From contig NC_073745.1 of the NCBI RefSeq assembly GCF_029784135.1, forward strand, positions 45,801,521 through 45,865,520: a stretch of 64,000 bases of DNA. The letters are read 5' to 3'. The DNA comes from Toxorhynchites rutilus septentrionalis. Lineage: Eukaryota > Arthropoda > Insecta > Diptera > Culicidae. This document shows, piece after piece, positions 23,074 through 35,121 of this stretch. Each line of letters begins with the position of its first letter. The first letter of the stretch is position 1. Below the pieces are notes generated by a model. It ran no database searches. It was not told the DNA's origin and was given only the letters and a program-made list of their open reading frames with translations. Both the position numbers and the translations under genes were made by a program.

Positions 23074-23407
23074 AGACGCGTCCACATTACGCCAATCGGC
23101 CTTGGCCGCCTGGTAAAGCCGACTGAATGTGGACGTACCGCCCGGGCTTGCCGACGTGCCGAAAACCGACTCGAATCAAACCGAACCCAACCCGAAACAA
23201 GTGGGTCTGGTTCGGGAAAGTCGAACCAAAACAAAACGAAGTAAATTAGCGTTGACGACATTGTGCTTCGTGTGTTCGTGACGGCTTCCTGCATCCGATG
23301 GGACTTCGGCTTCGTGCACCCGATGGGGCGTCCACATTACATAACGAACCGAATATGCCGCCTGGTACAGGACGATCGGCATCATTCGGCATAATGTGGA
23401 CGCGCCT
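23074..23407. mobile_element. PIF/Harbinger-type MITE (3-bp TAA duplication)
   Basis: The 20-bp terminal inverted repeats (AGACGCGTCCACATTACGCC on the left, two mismatches on the right) are flanked by TAA at 23071-23073 and 23408-23410. The 334-bp interior is GC-rich and contains further GTCCACATTA half-sites in inverted orientation. It sits inside the Helitron minisatellite, whose unit is restored by removing it. A Harbinger transposase relic lies 1.2 kb away (24590-24790). Confidence 0.85.
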
Positions 23408-23693
23408 TAAGGAGGGGCTGCCATGCAAATTAAACACACATTTCTAAATTACTCGAGAATTAAACAAGTAAACGAAATAAAAATTTGGCATGTGGAGGTT
23501 TTAGGATACAATAAATGTTTCTATGGTGGTTAGATATTCCTCCCCCCCTTTCTTAGGGGGGCTGCCATACAAATGAAATACAAATTTCTGGATTACTCGA
23601 GAATTAAACAAGCAAATGAAACCAAATTAGGCATATTAAGGTTTTAGGGTGCAAACAAATGGAACCAAATTTGGCATATGGAGGTTTCAGGGA

Positions 23694-23945
23694 AGTGCAC
23701 CCGTAGCCGGGTGGTTAGCGTCTAACATTATCATGCCGGGTGTTCGGGTTCGATTCGCGTTCTGGCCGGGGGATTTTTCGTCAAAGAAATTTCCTTCGAC
23801 TTGTACTGTGCTTGCCCCTCGGAATACATCCAAGGCGTGTGTTAATTGGCTTAAGAAATCTCAACTAAGTATTAACAAATGACGCTAGTTAATACATACT
23901 TTGAGACAGCAAAAGCTCCACAGAGGACGTTAACGCCATTCAAGA
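23694..23945 (+). mobile_element. tRNA-derived SINE, family B (Ser/Leu-like head), plus-strand copy
   Basis: The head TGCACCCGTAGCCGGGTGG holds a box A; GGTTCGATTCGCG holds box B. The body matches the minus-strand copy at 31132-31504 through GGGGGATTTTTCGTCAAAGA, AATTTC and TTAAGAAATCTCAACTA, and ends in GTTAACGCCATTCAAGAAG. Flanking GGTTTCAGGGA-like and GGTTTTAAGGA sequences are probable target duplications inside the host minisatellite. The type resembles mosquito Feilai-like SINEs, but the name is not confirmed. Confidence 0.8.
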
Positions 23946-24374
23946 AGGTTTTAAGGAGCAATAAATGTTTTTATAGTGGTTTGACACTCCTTTCTCCTCT
24001 CTAAAGAGGAGGAGGGGAGGGTGCTGAACAACTCGAGAACTAATCAAACAAATGGAATTAAATTTAACATATAGAGGTTTTAGAGATCGATAAACATTTC
24101 TATGGTGGTTCGACACTCCTCCATCCTCTCTAAGGGGAGGCTACCATACAAATGAAACACAAATTTCTGCATAACTCGAAAACTAATCAATCAAACGGAG
24201 CCAAATTTGGAATGTGAAGGTTTTTGAATAAGAGAAATGTCTCTATGATGGTATTACACCCCTCTCTCCTCTGAAATGGAGAAGTGGTCCCGTAAAAATA
24301 ATACACATATTCCAACCAAACATGAAAATTTAATTTTTTTAAATGTGATAAAACGCACTCCTATATCTTCTTCT

Positions 24375-24480
24375 AACTATATAAATAAAAATGGATCACC
24401 GTATGTGTATCCTAGCTACGGCTGAGCTACTAACGGCTCGTTTGGTAGGAATATAAGTACAGAACTATTCTTTTTTAAAT
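24375..24480 (+). mobile_element. Helitron-like 5' terminal fragment
   Basis: TCTAACTATATAAATAAAAATGG followed by a non-coding stretch resembles the TC-plus-TATATAAAAA starts at 22898 and 62107. The far end was not identified. Confidence 0.3.
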
Positions 24481-24589
24481 AAAATTTCGGGAATGAAAGT
24501 CCACATACTAGGTAATTCCAAACGTGATTAATGCAGCCTTTTTGATTTTCGGGTTAATGTGGATATGGGTTAGTACCATAATTGTTAAT

Positions 24590-24790
24590 GCCATATCGGG
24601 TAGCAGCTGGAGGCTCCGGAGAAGATATTTTCAACACTGTACATTCTACCGCAAGGTGTTCTGTAGAAGAGGTATTGATGCTTTACAGGCTCGATGGAGA
24701 TGTTTTTCATCTGTCCACAAACTTCGCTACAGTCCACAAAAGGCTGCCTCCATTTTAAATGTATGCTGTGCTCTACAAAATACACTGAAT
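24590..24790 (+). pseudogene. PIF/Harbinger transposase remnant
   Basis: Within a 153-codon open frame (24524-24985) about 55 residues resemble the C-terminal part of the Harbinger DDE nuclease: an RKVFCRRGIDALQARWRCF block, then HKLRYSPQKAASILNVCCAL, corresponding to the usual VERxxGxLKxRFRCL..LxYxPxKAxxIIxACxxLHN. The expected VE pair is degraded and neither the upstream DD residues nor the MADF partner gene is present, so it is a fragment. The rest of the frame has no recognisable domain. It may be the source family of the nearby Harbinger MITE at 23074-23407. Confidence 0.7.
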
Positions 24791-25059
24791 TCCTTTTTTA
24801 CACGACTGATGCGTGCAAAAAAAAGATCGCGTAAAAAACGCATATTTTTAAGCAAGTCACGTGAAAAGAAATTGCCACATCACTGGTGCGCGTTCGTCAC
24901 AACCACACTCATAAAATTTTTTCTTCTGTTTTTCTCTTCCCAACGAAGCTACGGTGGCAGGGCCAAATCGCGTAATTTCGAGTAAAACGCATAATTTCTA
25001 GAGAATCTCGTAAAATAAAATCACGTTAAAGAAGAATCCAGTATATGTGTACAGTAATG

Positions 25060-25800
25060 TGCCAATGAAAATAGTCATCTGTTATTTCAAAAAGTTACCC
25101 CATAAAAAATGTTCATCATTGGACTCAATCGGACTTAAGGGAGAGTGGCGCAAAGCGGTCAAAGTTTGAGTTTTTTGAAAATCGAAAAATCACCCAAGTA
25201 AAAGTGAAGTAGTAAGGGAAATCGGGGTTTTCGAAAAAAAAAATTTGATGCCAAATGTCTTAAAATTGCATGAAACGTCGAGATCTAGCGTCATCTCGAA
25301 AAAAATTGTTTTTTGTCAAAAATCGGCACTTTGAGACCTTTTTTTCGGAATACGAAACGAAAAGTATGGTTTTAGGCACCAATAAAAATAGTTATCTAGA
25401 TTTTTCATTCGGAAAATGCTACGGAATGTTGATTTGCACGTTAATATACCCTATGCAAAATATCAGCTCATTCGGACTTCATTTATTTGTGTCACAGACG
25501 TTAAAATTTAAGTTGTTTAGAAAAACGAAAAATCATCGAAAATCGAGGTTTTCAAAAAAAATTTATGCCAAATGTCTTAAAATTGCATTACTTGTCGAGA
25601 TTTACGGTTATCTCGAATTTTATTTTTTTTTTGTCAAAAAAAAATGTTTTTTTGGCACTTGGTCGTTTTCCGCCTGAAAAATTGATCCTTAACTCAGATT
25701 GAGCTGAAATTTGGCATAGGTTGTTTTTTCGAAGTGGGGAACATTTTGTATAGGGCTTTATAGACTTTTTGCAATTTTAGGGTCGATTTTTTCCCATACG
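25060..25800 (+). repeat. Dispersed repeat family R, copy 1
   Basis: Two similar blocks (about 25130-25330 and 25470-25680) share words like GATGCCAAATGTCTTAAAAT, GTCGAGAT and TATCTCGAA. The same words occur at 26640-26860 and 59850-60040. Open frames through it are not conserved between copies. Confidence 0.6.
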
Positions 25801-26283
25801 TTCATTGGCTAGGGTGCCTACTCACTAGAATATAAATTAAAGCATTGTTTGTTTATAATGACACAAAGCAGCAAGATTATCACCTGGTCTTATAGAAGTT
25901 GGACAGAGTGTATATAATGATACACTCGACCAACTCTTCAACAACTATGGATTGTCTGAAAAGCATATACTTTTCCGTGTTCATTGAAAAACGGAGAGAC
26001 GAATCATCTGGAGAAATCCAATATTTCATCTGAAATCCGTGTTCTGGTTATTCAGAAAAGCTTGGCTTCTCCCTAGCCGCTATGGTCGTATGTAATTGGC
26101 CCACTCTGACTGTATACTATTACTGATTTTTGCTAATCATTCAAAATGAATTTATGCCATAAATCTGGCTGTTTGCAACATTAAGAAGAGGTTAAGAAGT
26201 TCTTAATTGTTTTCAACTATTAACTCATTTTTTTCTTATTTTGTTACTTAGTCCGGTCTGACTTAACACCGCCCATTAGTATT

Positions 26284-26333
26284 TTTATCTGGATGTGTGT
26301 GTAAATTTTTATCTGGATGTGTGTGTAAATTTA
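26284..26333 (+). repeat. Tandem pair of about 25-bp units
   Basis: TTTTTATCTGGATGTGTGTG followed by TAAAT occurs twice in immediate succession. Confidence 0.9.
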
Positions 26334-26554
26334 TTACACTAAAATATCGGGGGGGAAAAATTCTGTTCCTTCAAAGTTTTTCTGAACTAATACATTTTTT
26401 TGCGAAATGAATCAATCCAAATTAAAAATCCAATTACCTTTATCAACAAAATTTTGTTTGATTCCAGAACATTTCTGTAGGATTTTTCAGTACAGAGATA
26501 TTTTTGTTTGAATGAAGAGAATACTTCTTCGTCTTTGATGTACATGGTCATGAT

Positions 26555-27030
26555 GTACATTAGGGTGGCAGCGAAAATGGTCATGTCAAATTGTCGACCA
26601 TGTACATTTTGATTATTGACCCCAAAAAAATGATCTATGCAAAGTTTCTGCTCGATCGGACATGATTGATAGAGGTGCCTCAAGTGCTCAAAGTTTTAAT
26701 TTTTTGATTCTCGAAAATCTTCCAAGGGGGAGTAAAGGAAATTCAGAAAATCGATTTTTTTCGATGCCAAATGACATAAAAATGCATAAAACGTCGAGAT
26801 CTGGTGTTATCACGAAAAAAAATTTTGGTCGAAAATCGACTTTTTGGGACTTAGCCTGAGTGGTCAAAAAATCAAAACTTTGAGCGCTTTGAGGCACCCC
26901 TAAATCATGTCTGATTGAGCTGTCACAAAATGTCGATTTTCGGGCAAAAATTTTTTGTCGAGATGACATTAGATCTAGATGTTTCATACATCTTTATGTC
27001 ATTTGGCACCGAAAATCAAAACTTTGGAAG
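26555..27030. repeat. Dispersed repeat family R, copy 2, partly foldback
   Basis: It starts with AGGGTGGCAGCGAAAATGGT and GACCATGTACATTTTG, like the copy at 59778. Parts of 26640-26870 and 26875-27030 are reverse complements, sharing ATGCCAAATGACATAAA, GATCT and CAATCGGACATGA type words. Confidence 0.65.
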
Positions 27031-28910
27031 AAAGTAGTTGAAAACGATGAACAATACCTTGTTCAAACGTGTTCTCCCAATAATTCATAAAAATGATGTA
27101 TTAATTTCCATTGAAACGGTGGGTTTTTTACTCCAACAAAAAGTTGAAACAAATTAAATTTATACTACGCTTGGTACGATTATGCATTTAAGACACCCAG
27201 TGGACATATTGAAATAAAGGTATACTAAACAACAACACAGTTACAACTTTCGCTGCAAGCAACAGAGAAAAATCCATGAAAAGCGCCACCTGCGGTGACA
27301 ATGGCGCAGGGCATTTAAGGACATAGCAATTCAGCTCGCTAGTAATCATCATCTCGCACAAAACTCCACTCCGATGAACAAGAGTCCACCCTCCCGGGGG
27401 GAAAATTGTAAAATTTTCCTCTAATAGAGCAAATCAGAACGTCTTATTCTGTTGGGTGCTTTCTATCTCTGTACCCCCGCGAGACAAAGTGAAATATTTA
27501 TCAGATCGAATGTCCTGCGAGGAGTGGCAGGCAGCAACGTCGAGCCCGAAGCCGAACAGGAAATCAGCAGAAGCGTCACGTCCATGTTCCGGCAGCTGCC
27601 CCGTGAATGGACGGGAAGGAATGGAACACGAACCGAAAAGGAAGGAGGCCAAGACAAAACGAAGGCAGATCGCTTCTAGCGGTGATAAGAAAAAGCACTT
27701 CTTCAAGTTGGCAGACATGCCAAAAATAAATATCTCTCGCAAACGAGCAGAATTACGACACTCTGCCTTGAGTACTATAAATGTACACAACAAACGTACC
27801 GCCGCCCGCCTTTACAGATGGCGAAATACAGAATGTACTGATAATTGTAGATAATTTCTACGAACGAAAATAACTCGAAGTATTTTTTGGTCCTTCTATC
27901 CCCGGCTGAAACAGAATCTGCTTACCTGATAATTGCGCCAATTCTGCAATTCGACTGAATTACAATACGATAAAGATAAGTCGAGTATACGAATGTTTGG
28001 ACAGCAATCTCCAACGCGGACTCCTTCTCCCAGCGCTATCGGTCCATCGCATCGTGTTTTTTTGAAATCATTCATTCCTATCAAACACAGTCCAGGCGGT
28101 GCCGAGGTAAATAACTGGAATAGCATCTCTTGCTTTAATCATTATTATTGTTGAAAATTGTCCCCGTCAGCTATCGTGAACGACTGGACCGACCGACCGG
28201 GCGGTGGCGGCAATGCTGATAAGGCTCACCGAATGGGCACGAAAGGAAGAAAAAAAAACTCCGAAAACAGGATCACAAATGAAATTCAAATGAATCCCTG
28301 TGGACGAATGCAAAGAGAAATCACTGTGTTGACAAAAAATGTAAATGAGAGTGCAATATCCGGTTTCCTATCGCAAGCCCCGCTTTCCGTCCACGCGAGG
28401 GTGGACACGTAACGCGGAAGCACAAATGTTTATTCCAAGCTCATTGGAATTGCAGAATGGCGTTTGAGTATTATTTTTGTGGTTATAGTCAATGTTGTGA
28501 ATGATTGTTCCGCTTATTATAAGGAAGGGGGGGTTAAGCGTGGAAAGTCAAGTATTCAACCGTGAGGTGCAGGTTGGGTTCATCAGACTTTCGAATGGAT
28601 TTATCAGCTTGAGCCTATTGCCTTGAGCCTAAATTTGAGCTCAATCATAACTCCATTCACCAGTATCGCTAATGTCAAAATTTGAAGCTGAGTAGCTCAG
28701 CTTTCAACAAAAATATAAAAAAAATATACCGCTCTCTTTCTTTAACTATGTAAACTATAAAAAAACAAATACAATCCATAATTACAAAAACAAAATCTAA
28801 TTTGTCGCAAGCGTTCAAAGAAAATTAGCTCATTAACTTCATTTTGATATCTCGATCATCTGAATCGGTTCAGTAGTTATGCTCAAAAGTTATGCTCTTA
28901 GTCTCTTTCG

Positions 28911-28951
<41 letters not shown>

Positions 28952-29095
28952 ATTTCCACAGAACTGATTTCGAGCGAACTACTTAGAAACGAATGAAGTG
29001 CATTAATGTATGAATGTCAAACATTAATACAAAAATAGCTTTTTTGTGATTCGATTATGTATTGTATTTGAAAATTAACTTTGAAAGTGAAATTG
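27031..29095. other. Unclassified region, GC-richer from about 27270 to 28440
   Basis: Overlapping frames of up to 132 codons (27456-27854 plus, 27434-27793 minus) show no domain and oppose each other, so I do not call a gene. 28740-28900 is a repeat fragment related to 8800-8950. A CT tract lies at 28915-28950. Confidence 0.4.
28915..28950. repeat. (CT)n microsatellite
   Basis: About 17 CT units. Confidence 0.95.
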
Positions 29096-29096
29096 C

Positions 29097-29961
29097 GATT
29101 ATATATAATCGAGTCCGACCTGTACTGAATAGGTACATGTTGAAAGTAGAATTCGCTGGACGGAACGGATGAACCTAACGAGGGCGCTTGGATGAAACTA
29201 AACAAAACAACATTGTCATTCGAAAGCCAAATTCATGCAACGTGCGTCTTAGTTTGATAATGTATGCTCTACTTTCAATTTGAAATTATTTTTATTCACT
29301 ACTAGTGCATGAGGCTTTCAAAATGTTAAAGGCAAAACTATAAATTTTCAATTTTATATATTTCATTCGGATGGAACCATTATTAAACATGATTTTTCAT
29401 GGAACCTAGGAACCTAGAGAGTCCCGACAGCAAATATTTCCATAATGTGATTTTTCAAATATATCCAAAATGAATAAGATACAAATAGCCTAACGCATTT
29501 CTACATAAAATATGCGATCGTGTCTAGAGCGCGACCCTTCTGTGACTTTTTCTAACAATAACTTTATCATCATGTTTTCTTTGAAAAAATAACAATTTAT
29601 CCTATTTTTTTTAACAAAGTGATATAGTGCGTCTGACAAAGTTTCTCTCTTCTCATTGAAATATGAACTTTTGTCGAAGACGTCAACTTTCTATCCTTTT
29701 CTAGTTTCTGGAATGTATGCCATTTTTGTAGGTTAATTTTCGTGTTCGACATATTCTAGACGTATTAGTACACTACAAAAAAGTTTACAGAACATGCCAA
29801 TCGCGATCACTAACACACACAAAAATGTTACGAGTTAAACATTAGTAGTATTTTTTCGTAGAAAACATTAAAAAATGGTTAGGAAAATTTGTGTCCGTTA
29901 CATTGCCCTTCTTCCTATATATATGGATGACTTGTTGGTAATTGTACGAGCTAGTCATATA
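29097..29961. other. AT-rich sequence with a solitary pogo-like end
   Basis: TATAATCGAGTCCGACCTGT at about 29105 matches the right terminus of the MITE at 29962-30405. GGATGACTTGTTGGTAATTG at 29925-29944 recurs near 30603 and 49991 within longer similar segments. No gene is recognised. Confidence 0.5.
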
Positions 29962-30405
29962 CAGGGCGGACTCGATTATATACAGTTTCGGATTTATTTT
30001 CACTGGATATAATCGAATTCTGTATACAATCGAGTCAACAAAAAAAAATTTTTTTATGCATATATTTTTGTTTTTTTTTTTTTTAATATAAAAAGTTGTG
30101 AAACATCTATTGGATTTCAGTATCATTTTAGAAGTGAAAAACTTCAATGTCAGTTATTCTTAATGTGTTATTAATAATTTTATCCTAAAAATTCATATTG
30201 AAATTGATTGTTTCTCTTTTGTTTTCTGTTGTTTTTTCTACAATTTGTTCTTTGACACCCAACTTCTTAACGTTGAAAGGAGAAATGAGTTATATTTGAG
30301 ATATAAAAACAATTGTTTTTTTTCCAAACTCTAAATAATCGAATCCAAAATTGTATATAATCGAATCACATATAATCGAGTCTGTGTATAATCGAGTCCG
30401 ACCTG
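29962..30405. mobile_element. Pogo-like MITE (TA duplication)
   Basis: The termini CAGGGCGGACTCGATTATAT (left) and CAGGTCGGACTCGATTATAC (right, reverse-complemented) are flanked by TA at 29960-29961 and 30406-30407. It is 444 bp and non-coding; extra ATAATCGAGTC half-sites lie near both ends. Confidence 0.85.
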
Positions 30406-30407
30406 TA

Positions 30408-31118
30408 TTTCAATGCAGAAATAAAAAAAAACATGTTTAAAATATAATATTATTTTACAATGATTTTGTTTTTGAGATTTGAAACTTTGTCGAATACACG
30501 TCAAACAGAATCAAGATTAGTTGTGATTTTATCGAAGAAAACATGAGAAAGTTGTGGTTAGAAAAACTTTTTCACTGTAAAGGTACCCATCTTACGATTT
30601 ATGGATGACTTGCTGGTAATTGTACGGGCTATTCATATGCTTTTTTTTTTGGATTTTTGAAAAAAACGCGTTTTTGAGAAAAAATGAATTTTAGTTTTTA
30701 GAATAATATTTTTTTCAGTGTCATTTGAAAAAATGTTTTTTTTCATAGTTTTTAATTCAAATTTAAACTATTTCCATCTTTGGAAAGAAAAATTGTAAGT
30801 ATTATAGTTCTTCAGTTAGAAACTTTTGTAAAGCAACAAAAAAATAACCCTTTTCAAAGTTACCTAAATGACCAATTTTTCACCCCCACAACGCAATCGG
30901 AAATGATGCCAGTCGAGTTGACATAACTGTCAAAGTTTTATAGCAGAATGCTGTCCTAAATTATCAGGATTACTCATAAAATTTGCTTCTATATTCTTGC
31001 TGATTTCCAAGAAATACAAGGGTTTCAGCTCTTTGTTTTTAAGAGGCTTTAAACTTTGCAGTTCATTCGCCTCTAATTAAAGGGCTTATTTGTCTTTGTG
31101 GGTGCATTTTATACACTT
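30408..31118. other. AT-rich repeat-derived sequence
   Basis: 30540-30640 resembles 29850-29960 and 49900-50040. 31030-31080 contains, in reverse orientation, the GAGGCGAATGAACTGCAAAG motif also seen at 19275. No gene is recognised. Confidence 0.4.
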
Positions 31119-31131
31119 CTTCCTCTCTAGT

Positions 31132-31504
31132 CTTTTCTTGAATGGCGTTAACGTTCCTTGTCGAACTTTTTCCGACTCAACGTGAGCTTGAGCTTGAGCT
31201 TGGGTAGACTGTACAATTCATAGTTGCTCTCCGTGATTGACCTGAACCAACCAAATTGCACTGTGGAACTTTTGCCGTCTCAACGTATGCATTAACTAGT
31301 GTCATTTATTAATACATAGTTGAGATTTCTTAAGCCAAATAACACGCCTTGAATGTATTTCGAGGGGCAAGCTCTAGATTACGCGTAACCACAGTGCAAG
31401 TCGGAAGAAATTTCTTTGACGAAAAATCCCCCGACCAAAACGGGAATCGAACCCGAACACCCGGCATGGTAATGTGAGACGCTAACCACTCGGCCACGGG
31501 TGCA
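31132..31504 (-). mobile_element. tRNA-derived SINE, family B, minus-strand copy with target-site duplication
   Basis: On the minus strand the head reads TGCACCCGTGGCCGAGTGG (box A) and GGTTCGATTCCCG (box B), giving a Ser/Leu-type tRNA-like fold. The tail ends CCATTCAAGAAAAG. Direct repeats at 31119-31131 (CTTCCTCTCTAGT) and 31505-31517 (one mismatch) mark the insertion. A short GAGCTT repeat lies at about 31181-31201. The family member at 23694-23945 lacks part of the middle. Confidence 0.85.
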
Positions 31505-31517
31505 CTTCCTCCCTAGT

Positions 31518-32276
31518 ACTGAGTCTATTGGAAAGGCAGAGTCATATACACACATACCCCATACCTGGTATTTTCAACGTGGGTGATCGCATCAATTTTC
31601 TTCCGCCGACTTCCTACTGATACTACTTTTTGAAAATAAAACGAATCATATAAAAATATCCAGTACTGATAAAGAATTTCAAAAAACTTCCGTTAAACCA
31701 TCCCAGAGCCGACCACTAAGAACGCTATTGTTAAGGGGGGACCCACAGTGTTCCCTCAGAAATTCTAGATGGCATTCAATAGAAGAATGAACGACAATGT
31801 CCGACCGAATGAATGGTCTAGTTGTGTTCCATGACATCTAGTATCACATATGGTAACAGTGTTTGTGAATATTTTCGTTGCGATAACGACGTGGCAACGT
31901 AGTCCTTTATGCAATGAACCAGTGTAGCGATAAACATGCATGTTTTTAAAATTTTGCACAAGTGCTACAAAATATGTTAATAAATAATGTGGTGGTGTTC
32001 TAGATAGAGATTTTTTTGCTGATTTCGAATTTGTTTTCCTTTTTTAGTTAAAAAAAAATTGATGCTGTAAAATGAGTGTTTGAGAGTAAGTACATTTTCT
32101 ACACTTTCCCTTCATGACTACTGGCCAATTCTGGCAACTTTGCGAAAAAATGCCATGAATTGATCAGGAAGTTTGAAAACATATATTTAGACACCCCACT
32201 CGTTTTTTTCCGAAAATTTAACCCCTCCTGTGAAATTTACCCCTAATATTGTGATACTTGTGATATTGTGATACTT
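31518..32276. other. Unclassified sequence, no gene recognised
   Basis: AT-rich, with short unsupported frames only. Confidence 0.35.
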
Positions 32277-35121
32277 CAGGAGTCATACTTCGATATAAGG
32301 CAACCTCGATATAACGTAACTTTAACCTCGATATGACGTATCTTTTTAAAATGTCTTAAAATTAAAAAAAACTATTGATGGGTTATACCTATGATAGAAC
32401 CGCAAGGTTGACGTAGGACTGCCGTTGGCATAGTAATCATTTATGTTTTTTTTTTTCAATTAGCAATAATCGCACCTTGCATGTTCCAAATTGGGCGCGA
32501 TATCGCCGCTGCGCAGGGCTATCCTGTGTATGTATTGATTAAATTATTGATTAAACTAGTGAATGAATGAAACAATTTACGAATTCAATTGCAAACAAAT
32601 CCCAATCTAGGTCAATTCATACATACCATAATACTAATGCATAATGATTATTGCAGCAAATAGTTATCAACATTTTGCCTAATCATCAAACGGTATGCGT
32701 AGAAGTTCAGTGAGCTGGCGACATGAAGAGAGTGTGAAAATGCATGGGGGTATAAAAGAACTGCCGAGATCTGCAATGCCGATTTTTCCAACTGATTGTT
32801 TTCGGAATCTGTGTTGGGAAAACACATTCCGATTTGCAAAATTGCAAACGAGTACAAAAGTACCCGCTGCTTGTACCTAATTTGCAATGCCGATTTCCCC
32901 GGGCTCCATGGTTTTGAAGTCTGTGTTAGGGAAATATCCATTCATTCCAGCGATGGTACCTCAATCGTTGCGCAATCATAACTGAGTGGATTTCCGAGCG
33001 ACACTCGCTTTTAAACCGATTGGTGTGATTTCAATCGCCTCTTTTGAAAGCAATTTTAAGGCTATTGAAACAAGTTTCTTGATCAAAAAGTAATAAGCAT
33101 AGAACGCGTGGACGTTTTATCTTTCGAATGAAGTGTTTATCATTCCATTTCCTTCAGTTGTTCAGCAGCTATTAACGCTCAAAATCTCGTTCTCCGGCGT
33201 AACGCTTTCGTTTTCGAAACGTTGAACTTACACCCCAGTATAGAAATGAAAGACGTAGTCCTACGTCAAAAAAACAATATAGAAATAGTTTTTTGGAGTA
33301 TAAATTATTTCGAATAAATGTTTCTTGCAAGTTTTCAAACAAATAAGTACCGTAAATAGGGAAAAAAAATAATTGTCTTGTCCTATTTGTGAATATGTCC
33401 TATCTAAACCCAATAATATTATGTTTCATATTCTCAAAACAAGTACTGCTCTATTCGAAACAGAAAAAAATGAAGCTCACATTGTTTTAAACAATTAAAC
33501 CTGTTAAAATAAATGTTTTACGACCAGTTTTCATTTTGGATTTCAATCTGGATAACGAAAAAATTGAATGGAAACTACCGACGCATATCGATATATGGTT
33601 GAATTTGTACATAATTGACTTTTCACAAACGTAAACAATGACGCCGAACGGTACATTTAGCTGATTGAAACATTTCAGGAAATATGAATTTATTTCATTA
33701 TTTAAAAAAAAATGGAACTTATGGAAAAGCAATGTCCGGATTGTTTGTATTACAGTCCACGACAATTTCCCTGATGAAATACGCATGTCTTCAACCTGAT
33801 ATTAATTATTTTTTTTAACTTTTGGCATAACTTTGAACATGTTTCAAGAACAAAATTCTGAGAAATTTCCATTTGAATATAAAGTAAGTCAAACATAGAA
33901 GCTGTAAAATAAACTAGATAATAGATATCCATTTCCATATCCAGCCGGATACCGGATATTTGAAAAGAAATCCACAATTTTTCATTAACACAACATAAAT
34001 CATAACAAAATAGTTCATTAGCTAGATAGCATAGCATAGCAAAACCATTTATCTATAATTAGAAATAAAGTTTGATTACTGAAATGTCAGATTTGGTTTT
34101 TTAAATTAAATTAATATTTACTCATAACATTAATTTAAGAACAGTACTCAAAATTACCCAGTGGTAAATTATGATGAATAAATAATAAATTTTCAGATGT
34201 TGATGGTGACTTCCGATTATGCTTTGCTTCGTACACCAGGCCAACTTCAGAGAACAGTCTTCACTGTAATACTACTGCAAAAGCTGAGCTGAAAGATGAA
34301 ATTTAGAATCGATCGCAATCGTGATTCACATTTCGTTCATTTCTTTAGCAACGTGATTTTTTTTTCCTGAACGCGACTCTTATTTTCATTTGTCACTTCG
34401 TTGAAACAGTCCTAAAAGGTGTATCGTGAGTTTCGTGTTTAAGGTTTGATTCAGTTTCGTCTCTTTTGTTTCATTTACAGGTCTTGAAGTCAACGATGAG
34501 CTGTTACTCTCAGAAGATTCGTCGCGAGATATTTTATGTACTCCAATAATATTTCCAGCAAGACTGTTTACGTTTCAAAAACTCCTAAATAGTCCGACTG
34601 AACACTCGGGTCTAGAAAGGTTGCAATTGAGTAATTGTGATCTTCTCCTAAGTACTTGAATCCTTATAAGAAAAAAAACATGTTGAAGATTACTTGCAGA
34701 TATTTGATTCTCTATAAAAGGATATCCACGGAAACGAAAAATTTATTCATAGTTCATTATTTTTATGTAAATTTTTTTTCTAAAATGTAATTGTTTATTC
34801 GCTTCATGCACACAAGCAGTGTCTTCCAGTTTCGTATTCGCAAATAAAAAGCCGAATATCCGACTGCCGGATATCCGGTATCCGGCCAAACTACTATCCG
34901 TTTCATCACTAATTGATACCGATTTCACTTCGATTTTTTGTCTACGAAAATTTGCTCAAATGAGTATAAGAAAGGTTTATAAATACTGTTGGGTGTAGAA
35001 AATTAATTTTTGCGCTTTTTTAAGTAATTATGAACAATTTTGCATTAATAAAAATTTTTTTTTGTCTCGATATAACGTAACGAGAAAAAAATAAAGTTGC
35101 CTCATATCGAGGTATAACTGT
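32277..35121. mobile_element. Composite repeat block bounded by CGATATAACG-type inverted ends
   Basis: The left end (32280-32345) reads TCATACTTCGATATAAGGCA with further CTCGATATAACGTAAC units. The right end (35060-35121), reverse-complemented, reads CAGTTATACCTCGATATGAG with another CGTTATATCGAG unit. This suggests a pogo/Tigger-like element about 2.8 kb long. Inside are GACGTAGTCCTACGTC at 33252 and an inverted pair of CCGGATACCGGATAT-type motifs (about 33940-33962 and 34845-34895), so other elements are probably nested. No transposase is readable. The boundaries are tentative. Confidence 0.35.

Larger units (their letters stand above)
22898..24330 (+). mobile_element. Helitron-like element with about 140-bp internal minisatellite
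   Basis: It opens with TCTATATATATATAAAAATG and a GTCTGTCTGTC run, then ACTCGGAAACTACTGAACCG, a start typical of insect Helitron-type elements. At least five degenerate units of about 130-146 bp follow, each containing words like GGCTGCCATACAAATGAAA, ATTTCTGGATTACTCGAGAA, TTTGGCATATGGAGGTTT and CTATGGTGGTT. The array is interrupted by a Harbinger MITE (23074-23407) and a SINE (about 23694-23945). No Rep/helicase coding sequence is present. Confidence 0.6.

Noticed and set aside
25270..25677. 135-codon ORF rich in Phe and Lys
   Set aside because: Lies inside dispersed repeat family R; other copies do not keep the frame.
27456..27854. 132-codon plus-strand and 119-codon minus-strand ORFs
   Set aside because: They overlap antisense to each other, lack motifs and sit in unclassified GC-richer sequence.
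31430..31504. Possible minus-strand tRNA-Ser gene
   Set aside because: Box A and B are good, but the sequence is the head of SINE family B with target-site duplication and a second copy at 23694.
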